From positions 19,835,018 to 19,899,017 of the forward strand of contig JAJEKV010000020.1 in the NCBI GenBank assembly GCA_021234155.1: a stretch of DNA of 64,000 nt, in the 5' to 3' direction. The first letter of the stretch is position 1. Each line of letters opens with the position of its first letter. Origin of the DNA: Isoetes taiwanensis. Its lineage: Eukaryota > Streptophyta > Lycopodiopsida > Isoetales > Isoetaceae. Below are positions 35,901 through 48,400 of this stretch, piece by piece. Position numbers and translations under genes: made by a program. The notes under the pieces are model-generated. The model saw only the letters and a list, made by a program, of their open reading frames with translations. It was not told where the DNA came from and ran no database searches.

Positions 35901-37428
35901 AAATTCAAAATACATCGAATTGTGAAAATAAAATGTTTAGGGTTTGGTAGATGATTAAAACCCTAAAATAAAAATACAGATGGTTAGGGTTTGCATCGTG
36001 AGCAAGCGGCGACCAAAAATACATGTCCGATCCTTGGGAAAGCCATCGGTTGCGGCCATTTCTTCTGATCGAAGCCAGGTGCGTGAATGGGATCAAGTTT
36101 TCCCTATTTTTTCGATATCTATCCTTTAAATAGATCTATGGTTTCTCTATTCCGGATCCATCCTATTTTCTAAGCAAGGCGATGGCAGATACGAGACATT
36201 TACTCTGATATTTATCCCCTTAAATAACTTATCCGGCCTGATTATTTCATATGCAGATCAACGAATGGGAAGCCGGATTCGATTGAAGGGAAGAAGCTTT
36301 AGCTATGGTGACAAATCATCATTACAGGCTGCGGGTTTCAGATAAGCTTTCCATCCCTTTGCGGGTTGTCAAAGATTAGAGTCTTTTATCATTTCTTCTC
36401 TAAAAAATTCTGACTGTTAAACGATGGAGCATGGGAACTTGGCACACCTTCCACAGATGGCGATTTCGCAGAGGTAAGTAGTCTGGGAAACAGGAATGCT
36501 TCTCCTCTTGTAATACCATTGACTATACCATATTGTTTTTCCCTAGCCTTAGCTAAGCATGAACTAAGTTGAGGCTTACAGGTGAGCGATATTATTTGCA
36601 TCTTGACTCCAGAGGAGATCCAGCACTATGATCACTGCCTTTTTTCTTCTATGAACTGTAATGAGCTCTTTCTGTTATTGTGTAAAAATCTGTTATTGTG
36701 TAAAAATCTGTTATTGTGTAAAAATCCATTCCAGTGGACTGTTAGAGTTCATGTCAAAATATGTTTGTCATAAATTGAATGGAGCAGGAGATCACAGTGA
36801 ATGTCTGTACATAATTTAGAAGACAGTGAAATTATACATGTACATAGTCAAGAAGACAGATGGATAATCTAAGGTTGAAGTCAGCATGATATGAGCCAGT
36901 CTATATAGATGTGTTCAGAGACACATGGACCTTAGGCAAACAAAGGAGTGCTTAGGTTCAAGTTTTAACCTAAGAAACTAGACGTGCTTCCATGGTTATT
37001 ATGGTTATTGGTTAACCATTGAAAATAGTTGAAAAAACTATAGTAGAATATTCTGCAGAAACGACGAGATGCTTGGAGGCAAATTCGCTTTGAAAAATCT
37101 CGGTCCAATACAGATGAAACAAGGAGATTGATGAATAAGGAAATATGCTTGTGGTCTGGCATTGCTGCCGGACTGCAGAGATTAAAATAAGATGCAATAC
37201 AATAGATAAGTCAGCCGGTTTTGAGTTGTGATCTGGTCGACTCCAAACAGGTGAAATATTGATGATCTTAGGGGTCTGTATTTTGAATTCATATTGCTGA
37301 AATATTGACCATAGTTCTAAATGAACTAAGGTTTATTATTTTGAGTCAATGGTTATGTATTTGATAGATACTAAAGTTAAAATTTTGTCTACTCTAAGTG
37401 TGTCATTTGATTGATCAAAGATGCTGAT
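35901..37428. other. Non-coding stretch with an 18-bp triple repeat
   Basis: TCTGTTATTGTGTAAAAA is repeated three times without gaps at 36671-36724. Otherwise only short, unremarkable ORFs occur. Confidence 0.6.
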
Positions 37429-37446
37429 GAGATAGGAGGAGAAATT

Positions 37447-39346
37447 ACCTCTTTGGCTGTAAGTATTTCCCCCCTTGTACTAAATCAAAGATTTTAGGAA
37501 TCCCTTTTGCTATCAGAAGTAATGCCTCTGATCTATGGCTTGATATCATTGAAAAATTCTATAAAAAGGTAGATTCCTTAAACTCTAAATACCTCTCTAA
37601 AAATGGCAGAGCTATACTGGCCAACTTTGTTATTTCCTCCTCTCAGGTTTATCAATCCTCGGTCATTCTTGCTCCCAAAAAGGTTACTAACAAACTTCAA
37701 AGCATTATTGGCAGGTTTATAGCGTCGGATCAAAACAAAAGATGCTGGCATCCTGTCTCAATGGAGGAATGTTGCAAATCCAAGAAGAATGGTGGTCTGG
37801 GTACTATAGATATTCGGAAACAGGGTTTAGCTTTAGCTGCCAAGTGTTATGACAAAATTAAGCACCCGATTTCAGTTCTGATCAGGCATTATATAAGCAA
37901 ATGCCATCCTTATGGATGGAGATCTCTCAAAATGGAGCTGCCTCATTCCATCTATTTCCCCTTTACCATCCCTGCTGCTATTCCTAGTCTGATTAAGAAG
38001 TGGATTTATGCCTGGTTGGAAGTAAGGAAGATGTATACATGGGAGAAGGGTTTCTCAACGAACCAATCCATTTTCTGGAACCCTGCATTAGTCCTTGACA
38101 ATCCCAATTTATGCCTGGCCTGCCACTTTCCCGATCAGGCAAAATTATGGAAGATTAAGGGGATAACTTTGATTAACCATCTCTTTGATGATGATGGCAT
38201 CATCCTGTTTCATAACTCTAAGCTTGCCCAAGAGGACGACCAAACGAGATTGCTTTATGTAGATATCACTAATATTGTCCTGCAGGGTACTTGGTCCCAC
38301 TCTTCTGATTCTTGGAACTATAGAGGTAAAACAGGCTACACTGTAAAAGATGCTTATAAGTTCTTGATGAGCCAACAGGAAATCACCTTACACATCAAAT
38401 GGGATGTCTCTCCTGATATAGCCAAGAATAATTTGATCTTTATGTGGAATAGCCCGATAAACCCAAAGATCAAAGCCTTTATGTGGCAATTATGGCACAA
38501 AGGCCTGGCGACCAATTGCAAAAGATTTCGTTTATCCATGTCTAACTCGGATTTGTGTGACAGATGTCTTGCTGCTAAAGAGGATGAGGATCACCTGTTC
38601 AGATCATGCCTTTGGTCAAAATGGGTCCTTGAATTAGCCTCTAATTTTCTTGGGCGTAATTTGGTTGATCTCAGCCACAAGGAATTCTTTATGCCTACCA
38701 ATCCGACCGATTGGAGGATTTATATCCTCCTATGGAGGATTTGGAAAGGAAGAAATACCTTCATCTTTGACTGTGAAATTATCTCACCTGAAGGGATCAT
38801 AAAACAGGTAGAATATGATATTAAGTGGATTATGGAAATTAATGGATGATATGTTTTTTTTGTACAGATACCCTGTTTCTGCTGACCAGGAGGCTTCAAT
38901 GGAGGAAGACTAAGTACGATATAAACCAGGAGTGGATTAATTTCTTCGGAGCTGCGCAAACTTCGGCACACACAGAAACCTTCTGCCAATGCGGTTGCTG
39001 CTGTGACCAAAATTTCGACATCAGAAGGGAGTTAATCTGCACAGCTAAGGATGCCAAAGGAAGATATAATATGGCGATGGCAGATTCATGTATGTGTTTA
39101 TATTGCTTATTTCATACAATCTTCAAGGGGAAAGCAAGAAAGCACACCAACTAGAACCTCAAGGCAGTACACTAAGATCTACTTCGACTCCAGCTACCAT
39201 CTCTCAGTTTTTCTGTTGCTCAGACTTTTTATCTTGTGCTTATCTCTTTAAAAACTTATAAGCTTTAGGGTTAAACTTCCCTTGAAAAAAGTGTTTTGTA
39301 ACTTTTATAATATATACTTTAATATAAATAGCCTTCAATTAAAAAA
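37447..39346 (+). mobile_element. 5'-truncated L1-type LINE with 18-bp target duplication
   Basis: GAGATAGGAGGAGAAATT occurs at 37429-37446 and again at 39347-39364, exactly bracketing the element. The 3' end is A-rich rather than a long poly-A. The 5' end starts inside the RT thumb (KILGIPF-like). This is a textbook target-primed insertion cut short at its 5' end. Confidence 0.93.
37487..38849 (+). pseudogene. C-terminal RT and zf-RVT region of the LINE
   Basis: The coding remnant runs from the RT thumb (LGIPFAIRSNASDLWLDII; LSKNGRAILANFVISSSQV) through WHPVSMEECCKSKKNGGLG to the terminal zinc-finger-like domain (KAFMWQLWHKGLATNCKRF, LCDRCLAAKEDEDHLFRSC). The palm with the catalytic Asp pair is absent. 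The last 362 codons are uninterrupted, suggesting a fairly recent insertion. Confidence 0.88.
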
Positions 39347-39364
39347 GAGATAGGAGGAGAAATT

Positions 39365-40617
39365 TGACATTAAGAATTAATGTCTTTATGTAATGATGGA
39401 TTACTTTGATACAATGGTTGCACTGTCCTAAGGGGAAATATTTGTCTTATTAATTCTTAACTCTGAATTTCTTACATGGACTCCGTAGCCATTTACCCTG
39501 TGTCTGTATTGCAGAAAGTTGGAGACCACAGTGCAGCCCATTCACCGTTCTAAGCTCCAAACTTTCATACTTTGTAGCTGAGGCACATATAATTTGAGTC
39601 CCATTTTCTGTAGGTATAATGTTGTTATGGCACCTTAAATCTACCCCTTTGAACTGAGAATCAAACATATTGTTCACCATGCTCATACAAACAAGTAATG
39701 TCTTTTACATTTCTTATTTTGCTTCATGTATGGATGTTTACAATATTTGATGCTTGTTTCAGGCTGGCAGTGGACATTGCATTGCATGGCAACCATTCAA
39801 ACCTCATATATATGACAGATTGGGGCCTCTGGGCAAGGCAGTTATGCGTCTCGCAAGACCATTGTGGTGGATTGCTTCTGTAGGCCACTGCATTTTGATA
39901 TGAGCAAATATCGCCCTCAAGAGAAAGCAAAAGTCCAATTCAATACTTTTACTGCATTGTCTTAATTTTAATACTTTTACTACATTATCTTAGTTTGCAT
40001 TTGTCTTTGTTGTCTTACTTGGCTGCTGGAGCTACCTTTGCTCTGTTTGTCTTGGTACCTTTAATGGTAACCTAAGGGTTGATTGGATTCCTTAAATGGT
40101 GGTGGTTCATTGGATGAGGATGTACAACCTGGATGGACTTGTTTGGGTTCAATTCCCAAAAAGGCTTTTCTAAAACTACAATAGAAAAAACATGTCTTGT
40201 ACAAAAAAACAATACGCGGTTGCACTACAAACATGTGAACAATTGTAAAAATACTATCCAAGAAAAGCTTGCATATTAAAACAATATGTTCGTTGTTTTG
40301 GGTGACCACCACCACACCTCAAAAAAAAACCATTTGTGAAAAACATATAAAATTTATGTTATTTTTGTCTATTTTGTCTAAAAACCACAACGAAAAATCA
40401 CATATAAAAATTATATGTTTTTGTCTAAAAATCACGCATGAAAAGGACACGTTTGTGTGTGAAAACTGCACATATTTATCATGTTGTGTATTGGTGTAAT
40501 CATTGTAAAACATCATGATAATTATCCGCTTAAAATTACCATGTCAATATATTGAAGAAGATAGATGTGATCAGATACTAATCTAATAAACTTGGCACAC
40601 TAATTAATAGTACATAA
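39365..40617. other. AT-rich non-coding stretch, no gene seen
   Basis: No ORF here has recognisable features. The region around 40320-40500 is a run of worn repeats of a CACATATAAAATTTATG-like unit. Confidence 0.55.
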
Positions 40618-40848
40618 CATATAGTTTAAGTTGTTACAGAGACCAATTAAAACTACCATGTTTTAATACCATGTTATAAAATAATGTTGTCTTATCACTT
40701 TAGAAAATATGTTGATGAACCATATTAGAATATCATATAGTTTAAGTTGTTACAGAGACCAATTAAAATTGCCATGTTTCAACACCATGTCATAAAGCAA
40801 TGTTATCTTATCACCTTAGAAAAGTATGTTGATGAACCATATTAGATA
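40618..40848. repeat. 116-bp tandem duplication
   Basis: Two adjacent copies (40618-40733 and 40734-40848) share CATATAGTTTAAGTTGTTAC, then CAGAGACCAATTAAAA and GTTGATGAACCATATTAGA. They differ at about ten positions. Confidence 0.9.
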
Positions 40849-40909
40849 ATTAGACATGGTTTGTAAACTTTTGAACCCACTAACATGTACTGATTTATGA
40901 ATTTGGTTT

Positions 40910-41971
40910 TCACCAACAAACCATTAAACAAAAATCATAATGGTTCAATTTTGGGCGCCTTGTGTAAAGATGCTTGCCTCGTTCTAACTGCTTGGGAGTA
41001 ACTGCTTTCATATGGTTCTTGAAGTGCATCTTGCCTATATCTTTCAGGCAGTAACCTAGCATGCCTTCAAAGCAGTGCAGGCGGGTGTCTTTAAGAACTT
41101 TGCAAAGAATCACACCTCCAGGCGGCCTATGATCCACCCAAGTTCAAAGCATGCTTGAGGCGAATATTCACAGTTGTCGGGGTGGTCATAGGCATCCTGA
41201 AGACACATTGCAGGTGCAAATGATCCAATTCTGAACCACGCTCAATGGAGACCATCCCAGCCAAGCACTCAGCCTCAAGAAACTCACACGCCCTCATATA
41301 CAAATCCTCCCACACATCAGCTCCCCCAATGCTCACTATGACGCTCAGGTCAATCATAGTGGACTTCTCAGCAGTGTCATGCTTCCTGCAGACTTCCCCC
41401 TTTTTACCAAATTTGCCTCTCTCTTTTCCTCCCTCTGTCTTCTCTCACTCTCACGTTTTTCTGATCTCTCCTTCTCTTTTCTATGCTTTAATTCCTCCTT
41501 CTCCCTCTGTCTCTGCATCCTCTTCTCCGCCTTCTCATCCTCTTCTCTGATTTTCAAAGCAAGGTCCTTCCTAGGCCTGCCTCTCTTCCTAGGAGCGTAA
41601 TCACTGGCATCACACACATCTGCAAGAACATGAAGGCTATTGTCCTGACGAACTTCCAAGGGCTCAGATGCCATCTCAACGAAGCTGCTTTCGTGGAAGA
41701 CTTTGTCGCACTCAAGCCTAACTGAATCCCTGACACACCTAGATGCAGCGGCTGAGCTACTCTCATGCGGACGCCCTTCCTCGTCTAGACACAAACTTGA
41801 TGCAGGCATCCTAGCTAAACGCTTCAACATGATGAAAAGGATTAAAGTGTACCTACAGCAGGCCGGCTTGATGAGGCGCTCTCTGCCATCGCTGCCCTCC
41901 TGCTCTGGAACTAGAAGCAGCCATCTGCAAATCCCAAGTTGCCATCTTGCTCGACCAAAACCGGAAACCAT
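40910..41971 (-). pseudogene. HUH-endonuclease (Replitron-like) Rep remnant
   Basis: Read on the minus strand, the first ORF (41971-41354) contains an AT-hook-like APRKRGRPRKD and then a long Lys/Glu/Arg-rich helical stretch. After a frameshift near 41380 the frame continues with IGGADVWEDLYMRACEF, GMVSIERG and LDHLHLQCVF (41209-41223). HLHLQ fits the HUH metal-binding motif of rolling-circle Rep proteins. After a second frameshift near 41130 comes FEGMLGYCLKDIGKMHF, which matches the Y-x-x-K catalytic motif. The combination resembles the HUH domain of Replitrons, eukaryotic rolling-circle transposons. No helicase is seen. Two frameshifts make it non-functional. It starts only about 480 bp from the divergent SIK1-like start codon. 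Confidence 0.62.
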
Positions 41972-42454
41972 CTAGAGATCACCTGCAGATCTCCACGCGC
42001 TGGTCGACTGCACAGCCGCCATCCCTCTGTCGCCCAAAATCGCCTGAGAATTCGGCCCCTGCCAGGCCCTCAACAACTGTAAGGTCAGGGAAAATCGTGC
42101 AGACAGAGGTCGCCAAAAATGCACGGCCATGCCCTTTTTGAATTCCCACAATAAAACCAGGTTTCCAAAACAATTGCAGAACTCTATTTGGCAATAAAGC
42201 ACGGCATTTTGCTTGTTTAAGCAAAATTTAAATCTAGGCCCGGTGAGCAGCACCCTCCTAGAAAGAGACAAAAGAGGATTGCGCAAAACTTTATTGGTAC
42301 ACACCCCTATAAAATGGCCGTTCCCTTATGTTCAGGCGCCATATAAAACTTCTATCAGCATAAACTAGTCGCGCTCGGCCTCGCAGGAAGAACTCATTTC
42401 GTTTTCGATTTTGCGAGCTCGCCAGCAGGATATTTCTCCACTGGATTGAGTACG

Positions 42455-45400
42455 ATGCAGCCAAGCTCACCTGGATCTAATTTCGATGAAAATGCAGACA
42501 TTTTCTCCACAGTAATAGTGCATAAGGGGAAGGAAGAGCCCCTGCCCTCATTGCTGCAGGGGCTGGCGGCAGATGGTTTTGATGTGGAGGGTAGTGATGA
42601 TGCGCCCGAAGAAGCTTCCTCTGATTTGGGTGATGAAGAGGATTTGTATTCTACAGTAGTCATTAAAGATGGGTATGTATCTTCAGCGACGGCTGCAAAA
42701 AGCTCTGGGAGTAGAACTAGGGAAATGAACAGGTCTGCGGATTCGTTTGCCACAGTTGTTTTTCGTGGATCGGATGATTTAGATGCTAAACTAGACAGTT
42801 CGGTGTCACCATACTCTACTGTAATTGAGAAGCCCGGTGATGCTTTCTCCAGTGCCGTGCGAAAGGCATCGGAAGGCTTTAATAGAGACGACGTTTCTTC
42901 CACAAGAAGGCAACCACAATGCTCGAGACCTTTAAATGATGGTGCATTTATTGGCGAGCCAAGCCTTGATGATGCAAGTATAGGTAGGTGCTCGAGCAAG
43001 AAAGGCAGTCCTGTACATGACAACGTAATTCGTGAAGACCCATCTCTAAAATACGAGCTTCTCAACGAGCTAGGTAATAAGAGTTTTTTGCTATCCATGT
43101 TAAGTTATAGCAGCAATAATTTGTTCCCCAGAAACACATGAACCACCAGTGCTAAAGAAGACAAGCATAATCTGGATTATTCTTTTTCTATCACTTAATT
43201 GTTTTCTAGGTGTAATAGTGTAGTATTTAATATTCTGGTCTTACAGATGAAGCGGCGCTAAATAAAATCTTGTTTTCCTTCTTTTGCTTTTCTTTCAGAA
43301 TAAAATAGATAGGATCCAAAAACAGCTAAATGCTGATACTTGATCATTCCTTAAAGCAGCCAGTATGGCGACTGGATCATCTTCCTAGGAATCTATCATT
43401 GATTTTTGATTAATTGTTTTAGCATCAGCAAGGAGGGTTCAAGCCTCTAAGACACGAAATGTTGGAGGCTTAGTTTTGCATGTTCTTGGTCTTATGAACA
43501 TTAATCTTTCTTTCTCATAGACCCCATGGCTCGTTAATTCAGTAAGTCAATCTGTTTTTTGTTCCTTCCTTTTTTCTCTTCAATGCCTTGGAGTGTCTTC
43601 GGTGCTGTCACCGAGGTGTTGTAGTTTGGTCATTGGATGTTTGTTTTTTCCTTCTTGCTTCTTGTATTCTACATCATATATACTTTTTCTGTGTGCATGC
43701 TTTAAACTCTGGCAGTTGGCATTATTGTGATGTTCCTGCTGCAGGGAAAGGGTCATATGGGGCTGTATATAAAGCACGAGATTTGAGAACATCTGAATTA
43801 GTTGCAATTAAAGTCATTTCTTTGTGCGAAGGGGTAAAATTCTAGTCTTTGTACTTGCAATACATACCATGTTATGTTTAGCCTTGGATGCTCTACAGGA
43901 AGAAGGGTATGACGAAATCAGGGGTGAGATTGAGATGCTACAACAATGCAACCACCCTAATGTTGTACGATATCTGGGAAGTTACCAAGGAGAAGAGTAC
44001 TTATGGGTATGCTGCTTTTCATGCCGTCTCTTTAACTTTGAAAATTTAGCAATGGTAGAAACTAGACAAGCTAGTCTGTATGCATATTTATCTTTTGTGG
44101 CATGCATGTTCTGCCAAGACAAGTCAATTGTTGCTCACTCTATTTCCAGTCTTCTTTCCTAATCAAGTTCAAGACCCATAGTGGCTATTATCTTTATATG
44201 CAGGAGGATTTGCATGCTTGCGCCAGTGATCTAGCCTTAAAAATTGTGTATCTAAACATGTCAACTGTTCAAGAAAAAAGAAAAATGAGCTGGATAACAA
44301 GCATGCAGTCTCTTATGAAACAAATTCACATTTGTGCAGATTGTGATGGAGTATTGTGGAGGTGGTAGTGTAGCAGATTTGATGAGTATCACTGATGAGG
44401 CACTGGAAGAGCATCAAATTGCCTACATCTGCAGGGAGGCGTTGAAGGTGAAAACTGTTGTCTAAATACAATAACAACTTTAATTAGTTTTTAAAATGCA
44501 TGCAATTTAACAGGGTCTTGCATACCTTCATTCCATCTTCAAAGTCCATCGGGATATTAAGGGTGGTAACATTTTACTTACAGAGCAAGGAGAAGTCAAG
44601 CTTGGTGAGCATTTACGCATCTCAATCCAGGGTTTGTTCTTTTCATGTAAAATAATGGGAGCTTATTAACAGCTGCGTTGACCTTGCACAGGGGATTTTG
44701 GAGTTGCTGCACAGCTCACTAGGACAATGTCAAAACGGAATACGGTACTGAACATACTGCTTATTGAGCTCAAGTGCAGGAAAGCCAGCATTGAACTGCT
44801 GGCGAGAAAATAGTGGAACGAAAATACGTGGTGCTGCAAATTTATCATTAGTAGTAGTAATGGTATTTTAACCACTATGCCCGAAAGGTCTTATGTTTTT
44901 ATGTGGGTAGTTCATAGGTACTCCCCATTGGATGGCTCCTGAAGTAATTCAGGAGAGTCGCTATGATGGAAAGGTACTGCAAGGTAGTATTAGAAGACAT
45001 GCCGTTTTTGTTTATGAACCTGGTTATAAGGTCGTTTTTGGTGCAGGTTGATGTTTGGGCACTCGGTGTTTCAGCAATTGAAATGGCAGAGGTACACCAG
45101 TCTTTAGTTGATATTATTTATGGCAGTACCTCATGGTTTATAGACACGACCGTTAAGCTCATTGCATATGTTGCATGAAATGTGATCTCCACTTTTAAAG
45201 TAGCTACAAAGTAGGTTTAACACTGTTAAGGGCACTTGATCTGGCCCATGTCAATAATGATTTTCTCAATGAGCTGTATTAATATGTATGCATAAACATT
45301 TTTTAACAGGGGCTTCCACCTAGGTCGAATGTGCATCCTATGCGGGTATGTTCTTCCATTTTGTTAGTTTCTTTTGCAGGGCCCATGTGCAGTCAGCACT

Positions 45401-48400
45401 CCTAGCTGTTCATACTCTCCAATTGTTTTATTGGTCTCACAGACCCCAGCAATCTTCTGTAAATCTTTCTTCTTTCTCGTAGATTCTTCGCTCTGTTGCG
45501 CGCTCTGGCGCTTCTCTTGATATTAGTGTGGCATCCAAACATTGCCAATCTTTAATAGGCTAGCATCTAATCATTCCAGATTTAAATTTGGCCGGCTACC
45601 CAAAGGCCTATACGAATTTTGTTAGAGGAAGCCCTAGCAATGTAGCCGATGAAGTTGGTTGATCTTCCTATTCCAGTGACAGATCTCCCTATCCGTATAA
45701 GGACCGTTGGTGGGAATCCTTCGAAGGGAGTTCCATCAGATACATACAGCAGTTGGATTTCACAGATTTTTACCTTTGGTCTCTAAGATCAACCAGATTT
45801 AAACTCAACTCACAGCCTTGGCCCCAAGTGTTGAGGCATTAGAAAAAGTGACAGGACCTCATAAAAGCTCACAGCTCGAGTGCATCAAGCCCTCTTCACA
45901 ACAACTCTGTAACGATCTAGATGAGTTGCGACAGCTACTATCAGTTTGCCAATTGAGACAATTAGAAGAGCAGATAAAAAAGTCATGAACAGGAAAAAAG
46001 CAAGTGGGTGGACATTGTGAAGAAGCCCCACAAAGAAATCAGTCACACTATCAATGCAACTCTTTAGGAAGAACAGAATGAGTTATGAGAAGGCTTGCGA
46101 CATTAGAATAGTTGGGCTCGATTCCACCGCTGGTTCTTTAACTTTAGCCCAGGATTGTGTAAAAAATACCCTGTTTGGCCTCATGGGTCTTCCGTAGATA
46201 TTAATAAATTCTTCTCCCCGCCCCCGGGAAGGATTTTAGTCCGTCTTTTTCTCTTCTTTTCTAGCTAAAGGATTTCAGTGCATTTCTTGTTATGCAGGTT
46301 TTGTTTATGATTTCCAGAGAACCTGCTCCCATGCTGGAAGACAAAGAAAAATGGTTGGTTCTTCTCATGCCTTAATATGTTGGTTTCTTTCAACTCTTTA
46401 AAATCAGGACACACCATTTCCCTCAAAATTACAAGCAACAAGCTTGATATAAGAGAAGTGGTTCAAGGCAAGCAAATTGTTGTTTGGTCTGCGCCATAAA
46501 ATGAAGATAAGAGGAAGTGGTTGGCAGCCAGAATTGCAATTCTACTATGTATAGCAGTTTAGGTCTCAGTAAAGTAAGACCAAAATGTAGGAATAAGGAG
46601 AATGCAGGTTAGACCAATGCTTGTAGACAAAACATGGAACAGCACAGCATAGAGATGACCATGCAAGTAGTCTAATAGTAAAAAAGGGTGAAGCAGCAAG
46701 GTTTTTGTGGGTCAAGATAAGAACTTCTCCAGGAGATTACATATACACTGCTGCATGCTACTTCCCCCCTCAAAATTCTGATTATGCTGAGGTGGATACC
46801 CAAGAAGGCGCCTCTCCTTACATGGCTTTATTTGATGATATCACTGAATTCTCTAAGCGAGGCAAAATTCTGCTCGTGGGTGACTTTAATGCGAGAACAG
46901 CGGATGCCCAAGTTCAATTGATGGATTTTGAAAGTGATCCTGTCTTACTGCCATCCTTATCTCCTGTTGAAACCCATACCATGCGAAAGTCAGCTGATGG
47001 TAATGCGGAGATTACTAGGTATGGGCACTTCCTTTTGGAATTTGGACAGATGCATAATCTTGTCATTTACAATGGGATGCAACACTGGCCGGGTTCATCC
47101 AACTATACATGTAATCCTCAAAGCGGCGGGCATAGTGTAGTGAATTATCTGATGGGGTCTCCAGCCTTGGCAAAAGAGATCGAGAAGTTTTCAGTTCCAC
47201 CTCAACCACCCACTGGGGACCATTCTCCTCTCCTCTTTTGCCTCAAAATGTGTTTTGAGTTGGACAAAAGCTTGTCTCAGGAACCACCCTACTTCCGTTT
47301 TGAGTTTGACCACTCTCTTGATCTCATCTATAACCTTGAGCTTGACACACGATTGAGGGACATCCATATCTTTCATAATATGGAAGAAAAGGCCACGTTG
47401 CTCACATCTGCTATACACCAAGCCTGCATAAACACTTTCCCACACAAGCTTTGTTCTTTCCGTAAACGGAGTGCACAGATGCCTCAAAACACTTGGTATG
47501 ATGAAGAATGCAAAAATCTTCACAAGCAGCTCAAGGAAGAGTTGGCAGCCTGCTCTTCTACAGCTATTACGACTAGGAAAGCATACAAAAAGCTGATCTG
47601 CATGAAAAAAAGAGCATATATAAAGCAGGTGAGGGAAGACATGCTTTACAGTAATAAATCTGCTAAATTTTGGCAGAAGCTTCATGCTCGGAAATCTGAT
47701 TTGCCTCTTAAAGACCCAAAAGTGTGGACCACTTATGCTCGAACGCTCTTAGATGTGGGAAAAGCAGATTTGCTTGACATTGGATTGCAGCCCCAGCCCC
47801 AATCCTCCTCTCTTTTCTCCACTTCCCTTATCCGAGAAGCTATAAGCAAATTGAACACTGGAAAAGCAAAAGATTGTGAGGATTTGCAGGCTGAATTTTT
47901 AATCCATGGAATGGATACCCTTGCGCCTATTGTGGCAGATTTATTCAATGAGATAATATGCTCAAGCTTTCCAAAAGCATGGACCATTAATATCATCAAG
48001 CCAATTTTTAAGGCCGGAGACCCAATGAATCCAAACAACTACCGCCTTATAATGATTGGACATGTCATGGCAAGATTATATGGATGTGCATTGGACTTTA
48101 TTATCAGTGAATATGCGGAGATAAATCTCCTTAGAGCAAAGGGCCAGGCTGGTTTCAGGAGGAATTTCTCAACAATAGATCATATCTTTACCTTACGGTC
48201 AATCATTGAGGAAGCTAAAGCAAAGAAAACAAAAGTTTATTGTTGCTTTGTGGATTTCATAAAAGCTTTTGATACTGGTCCCTCGGAATCGCCTATTTCA
48301 TAGACTTACTGAACTTGGATTGTCGCATCAAGTCATATGGTCCGTTTTGATGCTCTATGAAAATGTTTTGGGAAGAATTAAAGTGCCCGGGGGCTGGTCG

